From Aliiroseovarius sp. S1123 (GTDB taxonomy: Bacteria; Pseudomonadota; Alphaproteobacteria; Rhodobacterales; Rhodobacteraceae): 64,000 nt of DNA. The translations under genes were made by a program, and so were the position numbers. Below are positions 47,568 to 56,944 of the stretch, one piece after another (within the stretch, counting starts at the first letter, position 1; the number at the start of each line of letters is the position of its first letter). The stretch is from positions 117,794-181,793 of the forward strand of contig NZ_JALKBE010000007.1 of assembly GCF_023015885.1 (NCBI RefSeq). The letters run 5' to 3'. The notes below the pieces were generated by a model. The model did no database searches, was not told where the DNA came from, and saw nothing but the letters and a program-made list of their open reading frames with translations.

Positions 47568-47650
47568 GTGGATGGCTCCTATCTTTTGTTGGTTTTCTAA
47601 CAGCACCAACATGGCACATTGAGATGCCGTGCGGGTGGAGCCGTCCACAC

Positions 47651-47965
47651 CATCAGAAGAAACCAACTTGAGGCGGGCAGGGCGCTGAACTAGCGTCCGG
47701 CCATGTCCAAATGCTCCCCATTTCGCTATTTCAAAACCAGTCCTGAGATCATCCGCCTAGCGGTGATGTTGTACGTCAGATTCCGCCCTCAAATGGTCCT
47801 TTGTGACTGTCCGGTCACCACTGCCAAACACAACGAGTTCCCACGAAACTGGACCAAATCGAACCTTTCACCCAGATCAGCGCACATTCTCAAAATATCG
47901 AATTAGGCTCATTCCCCTTCACTATCCTCCATTCACCTCAACTGGCCCAACAAACCAATCTCGCC
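47651..47965 (+). promoter_or_regulatory. Right end of island A with conserved arm sites; no gene
   Basis: GGTCACC at 47813 is exactly 153 bp before att copy 2; the equivalent word before att copy 3 is also 153 bp away, and about 35 bp around it are similar (CCAAAC-AACGA-TT). This looks like the right-hand arm of an integrase attachment site. Otherwise empty. Confidence 0.6.
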
Positions 47966-48012
47966 CATGGCATGCAAGAGGTCAGCGGTTCGACCCCGCT
48001 AGGCTCCACCAA
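47966..48012 (+). repeat. att core copy 2
   Basis: 47 bp identical to the 3' half of tRNA-Ala at 29659-29705. It lacks the 5' half of the tRNA, so it is not a tRNA gene. It separates islands A and B. Confidence 0.95.
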
Positions 48013-48486
48013 ATTTCTTTCCCAGATTTGATAATGGTTTGAACCGGTTGCATGGTATCCGCCTACCTGTTGGATATCTTGTCACCAGTTTGCATGCAGT
48101 CCTGTGTCACCTCTGTGTCACCTCTGTGTCACTCGATTGGGGTGAGAGATGTGAGGAAAGCCCCAAGCATGGCCAGATTGTTGTCTAGGTCGAATTAGTG
48201 ATATTGCAGAATTCGGCCCAAAGAGGGCGTCCGACAAAGGCGCCATCGCCCTAGTTACGCTACGCTGAGGCTGATCAAGAGTCACCGAATTCGCAATCTC
48301 TAGCAGTGTGGAGGCGAGCCAGTATTCAGCCTTCTGTTGAAATTTAAGCGTACCCGTTGTTAAAGGAGTGAGTTGGTTCTAGTTGGGTTCGATGCACACG
48401 TTAATTTTGTTCCTCGGAACGGTTGGGGCTGGCTGCGATCAGCATCGGCAATTCACGCTGATGGCTTTCTGAAAGTAATTGCAAAG
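48013..48486 (+). promoter_or_regulatory. Left arm of island B; no gene in the first 474 bp
   Basis: The first ~148 bp resemble the left arm of island A. GTCACCAGTTTGCATGCAGT starts exactly 69 bp after the core, then CTGTGTCAC appears three times (a short local duplication). From about 48160 to 48486 nothing is recognisable except the presumed TRAP operon promoter. Confidence 0.65.
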
Positions 48487-49479
48487 ATGGGAATGGAAAT
48501 GCGGAAAATCTTGGGTTTAGTCTGTGCTTTTATGATGAGCGTGGGGGGGGGTGCGAAGGCAGATGAACTGTCCCTTGCCTATTTCATGGGCCCCAAACAC
48601 CCTATGAACAAAGCGGTATTCATTCCGTTCGCTGAACGCCTTGCAGAGGAATCTAACGGCGAACTGACCGTGAAGCAGTTCCCCGGGGGTGCGCTGAACT
48701 CGGTTCCGCCCAAACAGTATTCGATCCTGTTGGATGGAGTTGCTGATATTGTTTTCACGTTGCCGGGTTATACCAGCGATGTATTCCCGATGACCAACGT
48801 CATTAACCTTCCGGGGCTCTGCTCGGACGCGCCCAGCTGCACGGCAGCACTTCAACGCGCGCGTGGTTTGCTCGAGGAAGAGTATAACGCAAAAGTCCTG
48901 TCGATTTGGGCGAACTCACCCCCAGTTCTGCTGACCAAAGACGCGCCTGTACGCTCGTTGGAAGATCTTCAGGGGCTTAAAGTGCGCGTGACATCGGCAG
49001 GTCAAGTTCCGTTTGTGAAAGCGCTTGGCGCAAGCCCCGTGGGTCAGCCCGTCAGCGTTGTGAACCAGAATTTGGCAAACGGTGTCATCGACGCAATCGC
49101 AATCGCGCCTTCGGGCATCGGGTCGTTCAAGCTGCACGAAGTTGCAAACTATGTGACGACATGGTTTCCAGGATCGGGCTCGGCCTTTGTACTGCTGATG
49201 AACAAGGATGTGTACGAGGGTATGAGCGACCAGCAGCGTGCCTGGATCGATGCCGCCGCTGATGCGTCTCTTGCCGAAAGCGGCGCGCAAGGATTTGCGG
49301 CCGCATCGAAGCGCGGTCTTGATCTGGTTCGCAAAGCTGGTCTGGAAGTGATCGACATTGACGCGGCTGAGAAAGCCCGCTGGAATGCTGTCATCGAAGA
49401 GGCGCTTCCGGGTGTGCTGGAACAGCCTGCAGGAGCCAGCACAGTTGGCGGTGTGTTTAGCGTGATGCAGGGTGAATAA
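48487..49479 (+). CDS. TRAP transporter substrate-binding protein (DctP family)
   Basis: About 330 residues from ATG 48487 (48493 and 48499 are also possible). Signal sequence MEMRKILGLVCAFMMSVGGG-AKA. The mature part has LAYFMGPKHPMNKAVFIPFA, the DctP motifs GELTVKQFPGGALNSVP and QGLKVRVTSAGQVPF (Arg that salt-bridges the substrate carboxylate), and a late ERAxW-like KARWNAVIEEA. It binds a carboxylic acid for the DctQM permease just downstream. The ligand is unknown; the neighbouring acid-activating enzymes point to an organic acid. Confidence 0.92.
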   Translation: MGMEMRKILGLVCAFMMSVGGGAKADELSLAYFMGPKHPMNKAVFIPFAERLAEESNGELTVKQFPGGALNSVPPKQYSILLDGVADIVFTLPGYTSDVFPMTNVINLPGLCSDAPSCTAALQRARGLLEEEYNAKVLSIWANSPPVLLTKDAPVRSLEDLQGLKVRVTSAGQVPFVKALGASPVGQPVSVVNQNLANGVIDAIAIAPSGIGSFKLHEVANYVTTWFPGSGSAFVLLMNKDVYEGMSDQQRAWIDAAADASLAESGAQGFAAASKRGLDLVRKAGLEVIDIDAAEKARWNAVIEEALPGVLEQPAGASTVGGVFSVMQGE

Positions 49480-49482
49480 GAC

Positions 49483-50001
49483 TTGGCGAAGCTGATCGGA
49501 CTTCTCGATTGGATTGACAGAAAGCTCGGCCAGTGTGCCGGGCTTTTTGCCATTGTGGGATCGATTGGCTTGGTGGCTTTGTTGGGCATCACCGTTGTGG
49601 CCGTAGTCTCGCGGTATGTTCTGAACGCACCAATTTTTGGGATCGAGGATCTCTCGGTGGTCTCGTTAACGCTTGTGGCCGCTGGGGCCGTCAGTTTTGG
49701 GGCGCGCCGTGGATCGCATGTATCGATCAACCTTATCGACAAGGTGGCGGACAAAAGGGTAACGCGCTGGACAGACACGGGCATTCATCTTCTAGCTGCC
49801 GCCACATGCTTTGTTGCCGCCGGCGCGCTTGTCACCAAAGCCTGTGGTATCGAGAAAGCCTGCATCACCTCGAACCTGTCCATCGAACATCGGCCGTTCT
49901 TCTGGGTTCTGTCCGCCGCGTTTGTCTTCTACGCCCTTCACCTCAGCCTGCGCGGCGTGTCCCTGTTGGTCGGACGCGACCTGAACGAGGGGGACGACTG
50001 A
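49483..50001 (+). CDS. TRAP transporter small permease (DctQ)
   Basis: 172 residues, four membrane helices; LVALLGITVVAVVSRYVLNA and IFGIEDLSVVSLTLVAAGAV are typical of DctQ. The start is an unusual TTG at 49483, set by its position 3 bp after the dctP stop with GCAGGGTGAA upstream; no ATG fits. Its stop overlaps the DctM ATG by one base. Confidence 0.9.
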   Translation: MAKLIGLLDWIDRKLGQCAGLFAIVGSIGLVALLGITVVAVVSRYVLNAPIFGIEDLSVVSLTLVAAGAVSFGARRGSHVSINLIDKVADKRVTRWTDTGIHLLAAATCFVAAGALVTKACGIEKACITSNLSIEHRPFFWVLSAAFVFYALHLSLRGVSLLVGRDLNEGDD

Positions 50002-51305
50002 TGGACGGATCCGTCCTCGCGCTGGCGGGGTTTGTTGCGCTGTTTGCATTATTGTTCCTGCGGATGCCCGTTGGCGTTGCCATGCTTTTGGTGGGCACCG
50101 GCGGGATATGGGTGATCCGAGAAAAGGCTGCGATGCCGAAATTGGCGGGCGAGATTTTTGCCGAGGCGTCCAACTATCCGCTGATTATCATCCCTTTGTT
50201 CGTGTTCATGGGAAATCTGGCGGGCATATCCGGGATGAGCCGTGACCTCTATGATGCGACCCATGCGTGGCTTGGCCATAAGAAAGGCGGGCTGGCAAGC
50301 GCGACCATCGTCGGGTGCGCCGGGTTCTCGGCCCTGTCCGGTTCGTCACTTGCCGCCGCATTGACAATGGGCCGCGTAGGGCTGCCTCAAATGCAGCGGT
50401 ACAACTATGACAACAGTCTGGCGACCGGGGCGATTGCCGCGGGTGGCACGCTTGGCATTCTCATCCCGCCATCTGCAGGGTTCGTCATCTACGCCATCCT
50501 GACCGAGGAAAGCATTGGCCGACTTTTCTTGGCCGGAGTTTTGCCCGGACTTCTTTTGACGGTTCTGTTTCTGTTGGCGATCTGGATCGTGGTGTGGCGC
50601 GATCCTTCCAAAGCCCCGAAATCCACCGCACCGACCCCGATGGGGCATCGGTTCCGGGCACTTGGAAAGGCCGGTTGGATCATCGGGATCATTGTTTTGA
50701 CCATCGGCGGGATTTACACGGGTGTCTTTTCTGCGATCGAAGCCTCGGGCATCGGTGCGGTGCTGGCGCTGGGGGTGACGATACTGCGCAAGAAGGCAAG
50801 TTGGGAAAATCTGCGGGAAGCGGCCGAAAACACGCTCAGTTCCAGCGGTACCGTTTTCATGATCCTGTTCGGCGCGTTTGTCTTCAAGACGTTTATCGGC
50901 TTCACCGCCGTGACGCATGACCTGACACTTTGGGTCGAGGCTAAGGGTTTTACCGGAATGCAGGTCGTTGTGGGCTTTCTTATCCTGTTCATCATCCTTG
51001 GCATGTTCATGGACGGGTTTGCGATCCTTGTCTTGACCGTCCCGCTGATTCAGCCGGTGATCGAGCCCTTGGGCATCGACATGATCTGGTTCGGCGTGCT
51101 GATGGTGATCGTGTTGGAAATGGGTCTGATCTCGCCCCCGGTGGGGGTGAATGTCTTCGTGGTGAAAAGCATTTCCAAAGGGGTCGGGCTGGAGGAAATC
51201 TTCCGCGGCATTTGGCCGTTCTGGTTTGCGATGCTGGCAGCCGTCATTCTGATCCTGCTGTTCCCAGCCATCGCCTTGGTGCTTCCCGACTCCATGTTTG
51301 GATGA
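50001..51305 (+). CDS. TRAP transporter large permease (DctM)
   Basis: 434 residues and about eleven to twelve membrane segments. LFLRMPVGVAMLLVGTGGIW, PLFVFMGNLAGISGMS, the SALSGSSLAAALTMG and GILIPPSAGFVIYAIL loops and FMDGFAILVLTVPLIQPV are DctM hallmarks. ATG 50001 is chosen by overlap with dctQ (TGATG); an open frame extends upstream only because of codon bias. It works with DctP and DctQ in Na+- or H+-driven uptake. It converges with the aldehyde dehydrogenase gene, 15 bp away. Confidence 0.93.
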   Translation: MDGSVLALAGFVALFALLFLRMPVGVAMLLVGTGGIWVIREKAAMPKLAGEIFAEASNYPLIIIPLFVFMGNLAGISGMSRDLYDATHAWLGHKKGGLASATIVGCAGFSALSGSSLAAALTMGRVGLPQMQRYNYDNSLATGAIAAGGTLGILIPPSAGFVIYAILTEESIGRLFLAGVLPGLLLTVLFLLAIWIVVWRDPSKAPKSTAPTPMGHRFRALGKAGWIIGIIVLTIGGIYTGVFSAIEASGIGAVLALGVTILRKKASWENLREAAENTLSSSGTVFMILFGAFVFKTFIGFTAVTHDLTLWVEAKGFTGMQVVVGFLILFIILGMFMDGFAILVLTVPLIQPVIEPLGIDMIWFGVLMVIVLEMGLISPPVGVNVFVVKSISKGVGLEEIFRGIWPFWFAMLAAVILILLFPAIALVLPDSMFG

Positions 51306-51320
51306 CGCGCGTTGGTGGAG

Positions 51321-52769
51321 TTATCCGCCAACTTCCAGATAGATGTGTTTGGTTTCCAGAAACTCATTCATGGCTTCGACGCCATGCAGCCGACCGACGC
51401 CGCTTGTGCGGTAGCCACCCGTTTCAACTTCGGCCATCAGCCGGTTGTGGCAGTTCAGCCAGACAGTCCCGAATTTCAACTTCCGGCTGACCCGCATCGA
51501 GCGGTTCAGGTCCTTGGTATAGACGCTTGAGGCCAGTCCAAACCGCGTTGCATTCGCGCGGGCGATGGCGTCATCTTCGCTTTCGAACTGTTCAAGGGTG
51601 ACAATTGGTGCGAACAGCTCGTCCTGAATAATCCAGCTGTTTAGGTCTTCAACCTCGAAGATCGATGGGGTGACGAACGCGCCCATAGAAAGGTTGCCGC
51701 CTGGGGCTTCACCGCGCAATACCGTGCCTGCCGCCTCGGCCTGTGCCTTCGAAATTACGTCGAGCACCCGTTCCTGATTGGCCCGGTCGATCAAGGGGCC
51801 AAGCTGTATGCCGGGCTGCATCGGGTTGCCAATCTTGAGGGATGCAAGGGTTTGCTTCAAAGCGGATTTCACTTTGTCATAGACGCGGGCGTCAACGAGG
51901 ACGCGACTGATCGCGGTGCACATCTGCCCGTTTAGGGCCATCGCCCCACGGGCGATTTCGGCGACTGATGCGTCGATGTCCGCGTCGTCGAAAACAAGGG
52001 CAGGGGCCTTGCCACCAAGTTCCAGAGACACTTGTTTGATCGTGCGTGACGCGTTGCCCATGATCACAGCGCCGGTACGTGTCGATCCTGTGAACGAGAT
52101 CACGTCGATCTCGTCATGCGAGGACAGAACCTCGCCCACTTCAGTCCCATTTTCGTTGACTGAGTTCACCGCGCCCCTTGGCAGCAATTCCGTTTCGGCA
52201 AAGCACTGCATGACGAGCGCATTTGTCAGTGGTGTTTGCACCGCGGGTTTCACCACGACCGTGCACCCTGCGGCCAAGGCCGGGGCAACAGACCGCACCA
52301 GCAGCGTCACCGGGGCATTCCAGGGCACAATGACCGAAACCACTCCGGCAGCCTCGCGAGTCATCAGGGATAGGTTGCCCGGCCCGCTTTCGAATGTGCG
52401 GCCAAAGATGTTGCGGGCGATGCCAGCGTAATAGCGCGCCTCGCCGATCCCGGCGCCGATTTCATGCGTCGCTTGCGGCAAGAGCTTCCCGCTTTCCATG
52501 CACAGCAGTTTGGCCAGTTCCTCTTTGCGTGCTTCCAGTCGGTCGGCGAATTCCAGTAGTGCGGCTGCGCGGATGCGCGGGGACGACGCCCAGTCGGTCG
52601 TCTCGAACACGTCTCGGGCGACCTCGGCGGCCTGAACGGCGAGTGCACGCGAGCCTTTGGGGGCGTGCCCCAATACCTCTCCGGTCGCCGGGTTCAGACT
52701 CTCTTCAGTACCATGTGGAGCTAGTGAAACGAACTCTCCGCCGATGAAATGGTCCCCTGTTTTCAACAC
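51321..52769 (-). CDS. NAD(P)-dependent aldehyde dehydrogenase
   Basis: 482 residues from a GTG at 52769, picked because it gives family length and follows AAAGGTAATGTC; an upstream in-frame ATG at 52865 is less likely. Catalytic Glu in VSLELGGKAPALVF (about 249), catalytic Cys in LNGQMCTAISRVL (about 283), NAD fold SFTGSTRTGAVIM and VIVPWNAPVTLLV are present. It oxidises an aldehyde to a carboxylate (or forms an acyl derivative). Divergent from the first ligase gene, 254 bp away. In context it may supply or use the acid handled by the three ligases. Confidence 0.9.
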   Translation of the reverse strand: MLKTGDHFIGGEFVSLAPHGTEESLNPATGEVLGHAPKGSRALAVQAAEVARDVFETTDWASSPRIRAAALLEFADRLEARKEELAKLLCMESGKLLPQATHEIGAGIGEARYYAGIARNIFGRTFESGPGNLSLMTREAAGVVSVIVPWNAPVTLLVRSVAPALAAGCTVVVKPAVQTPLTNALVMQCFAETELLPRGAVNSVNENGTEVGEVLSSHDEIDVISFTGSTRTGAVIMGNASRTIKQVSLELGGKAPALVFDDADIDASVAEIARGAMALNGQMCTAISRVLVDARVYDKVKSALKQTLASLKIGNPMQPGIQLGPLIDRANQERVLDVISKAQAEAAGTVLRGEAPGGNLSMGAFVTPSIFEVEDLNSWIIQDELFAPIVTLEQFESEDDAIARANATRFGLASSVYTKDLNRSMRVSRKLKFGTVWLNCHNRLMAEVETGGYRTSGVGRLHGVEAMNEFLETKHIYLEVGG

Positions 52770-53023
52770 GACATTACCTTTCGCTAACCGCCCTACTCTA
52801 TGTGCGTATTTATGCCCACAGAGTTGCTGGGGGCCAAGGAAAATACAGTTCCGTTGGGCAGGCATTGCGACGGCGTTTCTGCAAGCAAGGGTCGCGAAGA
52901 CCGTTCAGGGTACACTCAGCAGTTTTTTCAGGAGCGCGCGCTGGAGAGCTATCCTCTCGCGTTCGGGGCAAAATGGGTCTAGGAAAAGCGCATAAGATAT
53001 TTGCAAGGGTGTTTGGCAAGACG

Positions 53024-54487
53024 ATGGAAAACCTAAAGAACATAGCGATTCAGTTCTTCGAAACCGTCAGGCGGCACCCCGAGAAGCCCGCGCTTCTTAG
53101 CGACAGTGGAAGAACCACTTATGTCGAGCTGGCGGGTATGATTTCTGTCTTTGCCGCACATTTCGAATACAACGGCGTCAAGCCCGGTTCAGTCATCTCG
53201 ATCAAGACAGATGACCCGCAGATAATCATCGCATCGCTGTTCGCATCTGCGCTGAATGGCTGTGGCTGGGTCTATGAGAATGCTGATTTTGAGCGGTTGA
53301 GCGACGTCCAGGTGACCCATAAGTTTGCTATGTGGGATGAGGACGAGAAGCCCAGAGGTGATCGGTGGAACCGCATTGACGAAACCTGGCAGCGTCCTCC
53401 TTCCGGGTATGCGCCGGACAAGCCTCCGCGCTTTCCAGGTTTTCAAAGCGACGAAGATGTTTGGGTGTATTTGCCGTCTTCAGGTACAACGGGAACGCCC
53501 AAGTACATGGAGTTCGGCCATGCCAATATGGTAAAGCGTATTCAAGCTTGTTTTGACGAGTTTCCGACTGGGGATGAGAAATGCGTTTTCCTGTTTGCGC
53601 AGCATTCGCCTCCGACGCTGTTTCGCGCCCTTAGCCTTTTGATCAGTGGGGGGAGTTTGGTCTATGGATTGGACCCGTCAGTTTGGCTGACGCTTGGGGT
53701 GTCGCACGTATTCGCCTCGCCGCGACAAATTCAGGAATTGCTTCCTGAAGAGCCCCTTCCGTGCAAGCTCCGCAAGGCGCTGATTGGAGGCGATGGTATG
53801 TCCGAGGCATTGGCGGCATCATTGTTGCAGAACTTCGAAGTTGTTGTGAACACATACGGGGCGACCGAGACCAGCATAGTGTTGCAAAACCGAAAAACCC
53901 TTGTTGACGATGGGACCGTGCGGACCGAAACGCTATGGCGTGATTCAGACGTCGAGATTGTGGATGACGCGGGGCAGCGGGTTGCGCCAGGGGCCGAGGG
54001 GTTTGTCCGAATCCGTAACGCCTATCTTGCGCCCGGCTATCTGAAGAATGCCTCGGCAGAAGGTCAAGCTTTTCGCGATGGGTGGTTCTATCCCGGGGAC
54101 AAGGGGGTCATTAGCCGTGAAGGCGATTTTGCCACGATCGGCCGACAAAGTGACATACTTAACCTTGGTGGAATCAAGGTGAATATCAATCTGCTGGAGT
54201 TCACACTGCAGGCGGTTCCGGGCGTAAATGACGCGATCGTTTTCTTGCTCGAGGAAGAAGGAAAGCAGGGCTTTCTGGTGGCTCTTGTTCAGGCGGATGA
54301 AGGGGCTGTAAGGCCCGACATCATCTTCGAAGCCAAAATTATGCTGGCCTCGGCGTTCTCCTCGGAAGTCGTCCCTGACCGGTTCATTTTCACGCAGGCT
54401 ATTCCCCGGATTGCCAGCGGAAAGCCAGATCGCAAAGCCTGTATCGAACAGGCAAAAGCAGCTCGGGATTCGCAGAAAGCAACGTAA
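53024..54487 (+). CDS. AMP-binding (ANL) acyl/aryl ligase, first of three
   Basis: 487 residues from ATG 53024 (ATG 52973 also possible). ANL motifs: PSSGTTGTPKYME (A3, about 154), NTYGATETS (A5, about 275), YPGDKGVISREG (A7, about 358), IGRQSDILNLGGIKVN (A8 hinge), and the C-terminal catalytic Lys in RIASGKPDRKA (about 465). It adenylates an acid and transfers it to CoA or a carrier. No carrier protein or condensation domain is attached. Shorter than classical acyl-CoA synthetases (about 540). Confidence 0.88.
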   Translation: MENLKNIAIQFFETVRRHPEKPALLSDSGRTTYVELAGMISVFAAHFEYNGVKPGSVISIKTDDPQIIIASLFASALNGCGWVYENADFERLSDVQVTHKFAMWDEDEKPRGDRWNRIDETWQRPPSGYAPDKPPRFPGFQSDEDVWVYLPSSGTTGTPKYMEFGHANMVKRIQACFDEFPTGDEKCVFLFAQHSPPTLFRALSLLISGGSLVYGLDPSVWLTLGVSHVFASPRQIQELLPEEPLPCKLRKALIGGDGMSEALAASLLQNFEVVVNTYGATETSIVLQNRKTLVDDGTVRTETLWRDSDVEIVDDAGQRVAPGAEGFVRIRNAYLAPGYLKNASAEGQAFRDGWFYPGDKGVISREGDFATIGRQSDILNLGGIKVNINLLEFTLQAVPGVNDAIVFLLEEEGKQGFLVALVQADEGAVRPDIIFEAKIMLASAFSSEVVPDRFIFTQAIPRIASGKPDRKACIEQAKAARDSQKAT

Positions 54488-54710
54488 GGTGCGCATTGGT
54501 AGGTCATGTAAACATGAATAGCGCACACAGGATGCAATCAAAAGTAGATTGAAGTGGGTGGAATTACACGCGGATCGTGGCGACGGTGACACAAAATATT
54601 ACAATATGGCTTAATTGAACGAGCCATACTCTTTTGTGTAGAAAAAACGCAATGGACTAAGTAGTTTCAGAATTAGGTTTCGGAAAGCAAGCATTTGAGG
54701 GGAGTATGCA

Positions 54711-55316
54711 ATGAATGCAAATAGAGAAATCGTTGCAGTCGTAGCTGGCGGCGCAGTCAGCACGATGGCAATGGCGACGGCCGCACAGGCCGATCCGCAG
54801 GAATTCGCCGGGTTCTATGGCGGTCTTGGGATCAGCACGACAGCTGGTCAGTTCCAAGATCTGGACTATGACTACGGTGTGAGCGCCAAGCCGGACTTTT
54901 CGATCTTCGCAGGTCACAACTGGGCAGGCGAAAGCTTGGTTTATGGTGTCGAACTGGCCTATTCGCCAGGCCACACCTATAACGGCTACGACAATGATCC
55001 CGGCTACTCCTACGGCCTGACAAACATGTTCGACCTGCGCGCTCGCGTTGGTACGGTCATCGGCGAAAGCAGCATGCTTTATGCAAGCCTTGGCTACTGG
55101 ACCGCGCAGTCGATCATCGAGGATGATCTTGATGGCAACCCCAACGGTATTTCGCTGGGCGTTGGTTTCCAGACCAACCTTGATAACGGCATGTTCATTG
55201 GTGCAGATCTGACTGGTCGTCAGGTCATGAACTACAACGAAGAAGGCGGTGGGTCGGATGATAAGATCCGTTCGCCTCTGGTAACTGCCGGTGTTCGGAT
55301 TGGTTTCCAGTTCTGA
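54711..55316 (+). CDS. Small outer-membrane beta-barrel protein
   Basis: 201 residues. Signal peptide with MATAAQA-DP cleavage (about residue 27). The mature protein alternates hydrophobic and polar residues with many Gly/Tyr/Asp, for example GFYGGLGISTTAGQFQDLDY, LRARVGTVIGESSMLYASLG, and ends in VRIGFQF with a terminal Phe, as barrel proteins require for BAM assembly. About eight strands are likely (OmpW/OmpA-like size). A GGGGAG ribosome site precedes the ATG; a strong terminator follows. It could admit the TRAP substrate to the periplasm, by position only. Confidence 0.78.
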   Translation: MNANREIVAVVAGGAVSTMAMATAAQADPQEFAGFYGGLGISTTAGQFQDLDYDYGVSAKPDFSIFAGHNWAGESLVYGVELAYSPGHTYNGYDNDPGYSYGLTNMFDLRARVGTVIGESSMLYASLGYWTAQSIIEDDLDGNPNGISLGVGFQTNLDNGMFIGADLTGRQVMNYNEEGGGSDDKIRSPLVTAGVRIGFQF

Positions 55317-55340
55317 TCTAAGAACGAGATCACGATAAAA

Positions 55341-55370
55341 AGAAAGGCCGCCTTCGGGCGGCCTTTTCTT
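55341..55370 (+). terminator. Intrinsic terminator of the outer-membrane protein gene
   Basis: AAAGGCCGCC-TTCG-GGCGGCCTTT is a stable 10-bp hairpin with a UUCG tetraloop and T-rich tail. It may also serve the convergent ligase gene. Confidence 0.92.
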
Positions 55371-55382
55371 TGGTCAGTTCGC

Positions 55383-56822
55383 TTACGCCATTTGTGTAAG
55401 GGCGCGGAAGTCGATCTTGCCGCTGTCGGTCAACGGCATCTTCTCGATTTCGTGGTATTGGCCGATGCTCAGGTATTTCCAGCGTTTCGACAAGGCGCGA
55501 TCCAGATCCGCACGCGAGACATTGTTGGCGTTCGCGACGAAGATTTCCAACTGCTCCATCCCGTGTGGATCCTTCGTCGCAGCCACAGCAAGTTCCGCTC
55601 CTTCGGGAAGATGTGTGCCAAGCCAGAAGTGAATTTCGTCCAATGAGAACTTTGACCCGTTAAGGTTCAGAATGCGTTTCATGCGTCCGGTGACGAAATA
55701 CGCATCGCCGTCTCGTTTACCCCAGTCCCCGGACACAAACACGCCGTCATTGAAGCCCGTTCCGCCCTGCAACTGATCCTCTCCCAAATACGCGCGGGGT
55801 GCCTCGACGGGAAGCCGAATGCCAATGATCCCCTCTTCCGCGTCTGGTTGCACCTTTAGGGTCTCGTCGAGAAAAATGATGTCAACATCATCGCGGAACA
55901 GATATCCGATCTCGCCCGGTTGGCGCGCAGTGCCTTCGGCGACAGGTCTGCGAAAGAGGGCACCGGTTTCCGTCGCGCCGAACGAGGTGACGATCGACGC
56001 GCGTGTAACTGTTGAAAGCTCTGCCAGCAATGGATCAGGTGCCTGCGCCCCCCCGATCTCGATTTCTTCGAGTGTCGATAGATACTGCGTGGCGTTTGGC
56101 ATTTGCAGCGCCTGCTGAATGACCGCAGGCATGGTCATCAGATGCGAGACCCGCCAAAGGTTGGCAAACTGGAGCGCTTTGGAGCTGTCTTTGTCCAGCG
56201 CAACCACTGACCCACCTGCCAAGATCACTGACAGGTTGTTGTTCATGGCAAGGCCTGTGTTGGCCCCGGCAGTGGTCATAAAGCGTATCCGCTGCAGGTC
56301 GTCTTCCGGGATCGTACGCATGGCCAACACATCATGCAGTCGGCTGGCTTCGGGGAAGTTTACAAACCGGGGTTGGCCCGTGGTACCTGAAGTCGAGAAA
56401 ACGAAGGTACCGTTGCCGCGGCTGCTTGGCGCGCCCAGCTCTGGAACCGCCCCCATCAGGGTAAACCATTCTGGGCTGATGATGATCTGTTTGTCCTCAG
56501 GAAGGTCCGGATGGGCTTTTGTTGATATGACCCTGTCGAAGTCGATTCCGGCGGCCATCGCACGTTCAACCGGCGCGAAAATGACACTCAGGGAACGTTT
56601 TGACAGAAGCAGTGCAAAAGCGATCACCATCTCGGCCCGCGCGGTGGAAAGAACCACCACGTCACCTTCGCGCACGCCACGGGTCTGAAGCTGCATATCC
56701 AAAACGCCAACCAGATCGAGAATGTCTTGAAAAGACATCTGGCTGCTTTCCGTAATCAGCGCAATTCGGTCGGGGAAAGTGTTCGCTGTACGCGAAAACA
56801 GATCAAACAAACTTGCGGTCAT
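55383..56822 (-). CDS. AMP-binding (ANL) ligase, second of three
   Basis: 479 residues. FSTSGTTGQPRFVNF (A3, about 144), TSFGATETGALFRR (A5, about 280), VSGDWGKRDGDAYF (A7), TGRMKRILNLNGSKFSLDE (A8, with Met-Lys in place of Lys-Ser/Asp), and LTDSGKIDFRAL (Lys about 471). The A8/A10 lysine is kept, so adenylation should work. It is divergent from the third ligase with ~120 bp between them. The substrate is not predictable; the three ligases differ strongly in sequence, so they are unlikely to be recent duplicates. Confidence 0.87.
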   Translation of the reverse strand: MTASLFDLFSRTANTFPDRIALITESSQMSFQDILDLVGVLDMQLQTRGVREGDVVVLSTARAEMVIAFALLLSKRSLSVIFAPVERAMAAGIDFDRVISTKAHPDLPEDKQIIISPEWFTLMGAVPELGAPSSRGNGTFVFSTSGTTGQPRFVNFPEASRLHDVLAMRTIPEDDLQRIRFMTTAGANTGLAMNNNLSVILAGGSVVALDKDSSKALQFANLWRVSHLMTMPAVIQQALQMPNATQYLSTLEEIEIGGAQAPDPLLAELSTVTRASIVTSFGATETGALFRRPVAEGTARQPGEIGYLFRDDVDIIFLDETLKVQPDAEEGIIGIRLPVEAPRAYLGEDQLQGGTGFNDGVFVSGDWGKRDGDAYFVTGRMKRILNLNGSKFSLDEIHFWLGTHLPEGAELAVAATKDPHGMEQLEIFVANANNVSRADLDRALSKRWKYLSIGQYHEIEKMPLTDSGKIDFRALTQMA

Positions 56823-56944
56823 TCATATCTTCCACTGTCTGAAGCAAGGGGTCATTTCCATTGCGTATTTCGGATAGCACAACAGTAGAAAAGGTGCGAG
56901 GCTTCAGATAGTTCCTTGGACGTTCGAACAGCAAGGTGACACAG

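Larger units (their letters stand above)
46277..47650 (-). mobile_element. IS1111-group IS110-family insertion sequence, apparently complete
   Basis: Subterminal inverted repeats TGTGTGGACGGCTCC (46277-46291) and GGAGCCGTCCACAC (47637-47650) match over 14 bases. The transposase lies between with a short 5' non-coding end and a ~250-bp 3' non-coding end. The true tips lie a few bases outside the repeats, as usual in IS1111. Confidence 0.8.

Noticed and set aside
47966..48012. tRNA-Ala at the second and third att copies
   Set aside because: Only the 3' half is present; the D-arm and 5' acceptor strand are missing, so these are att cores and not tRNA genes.
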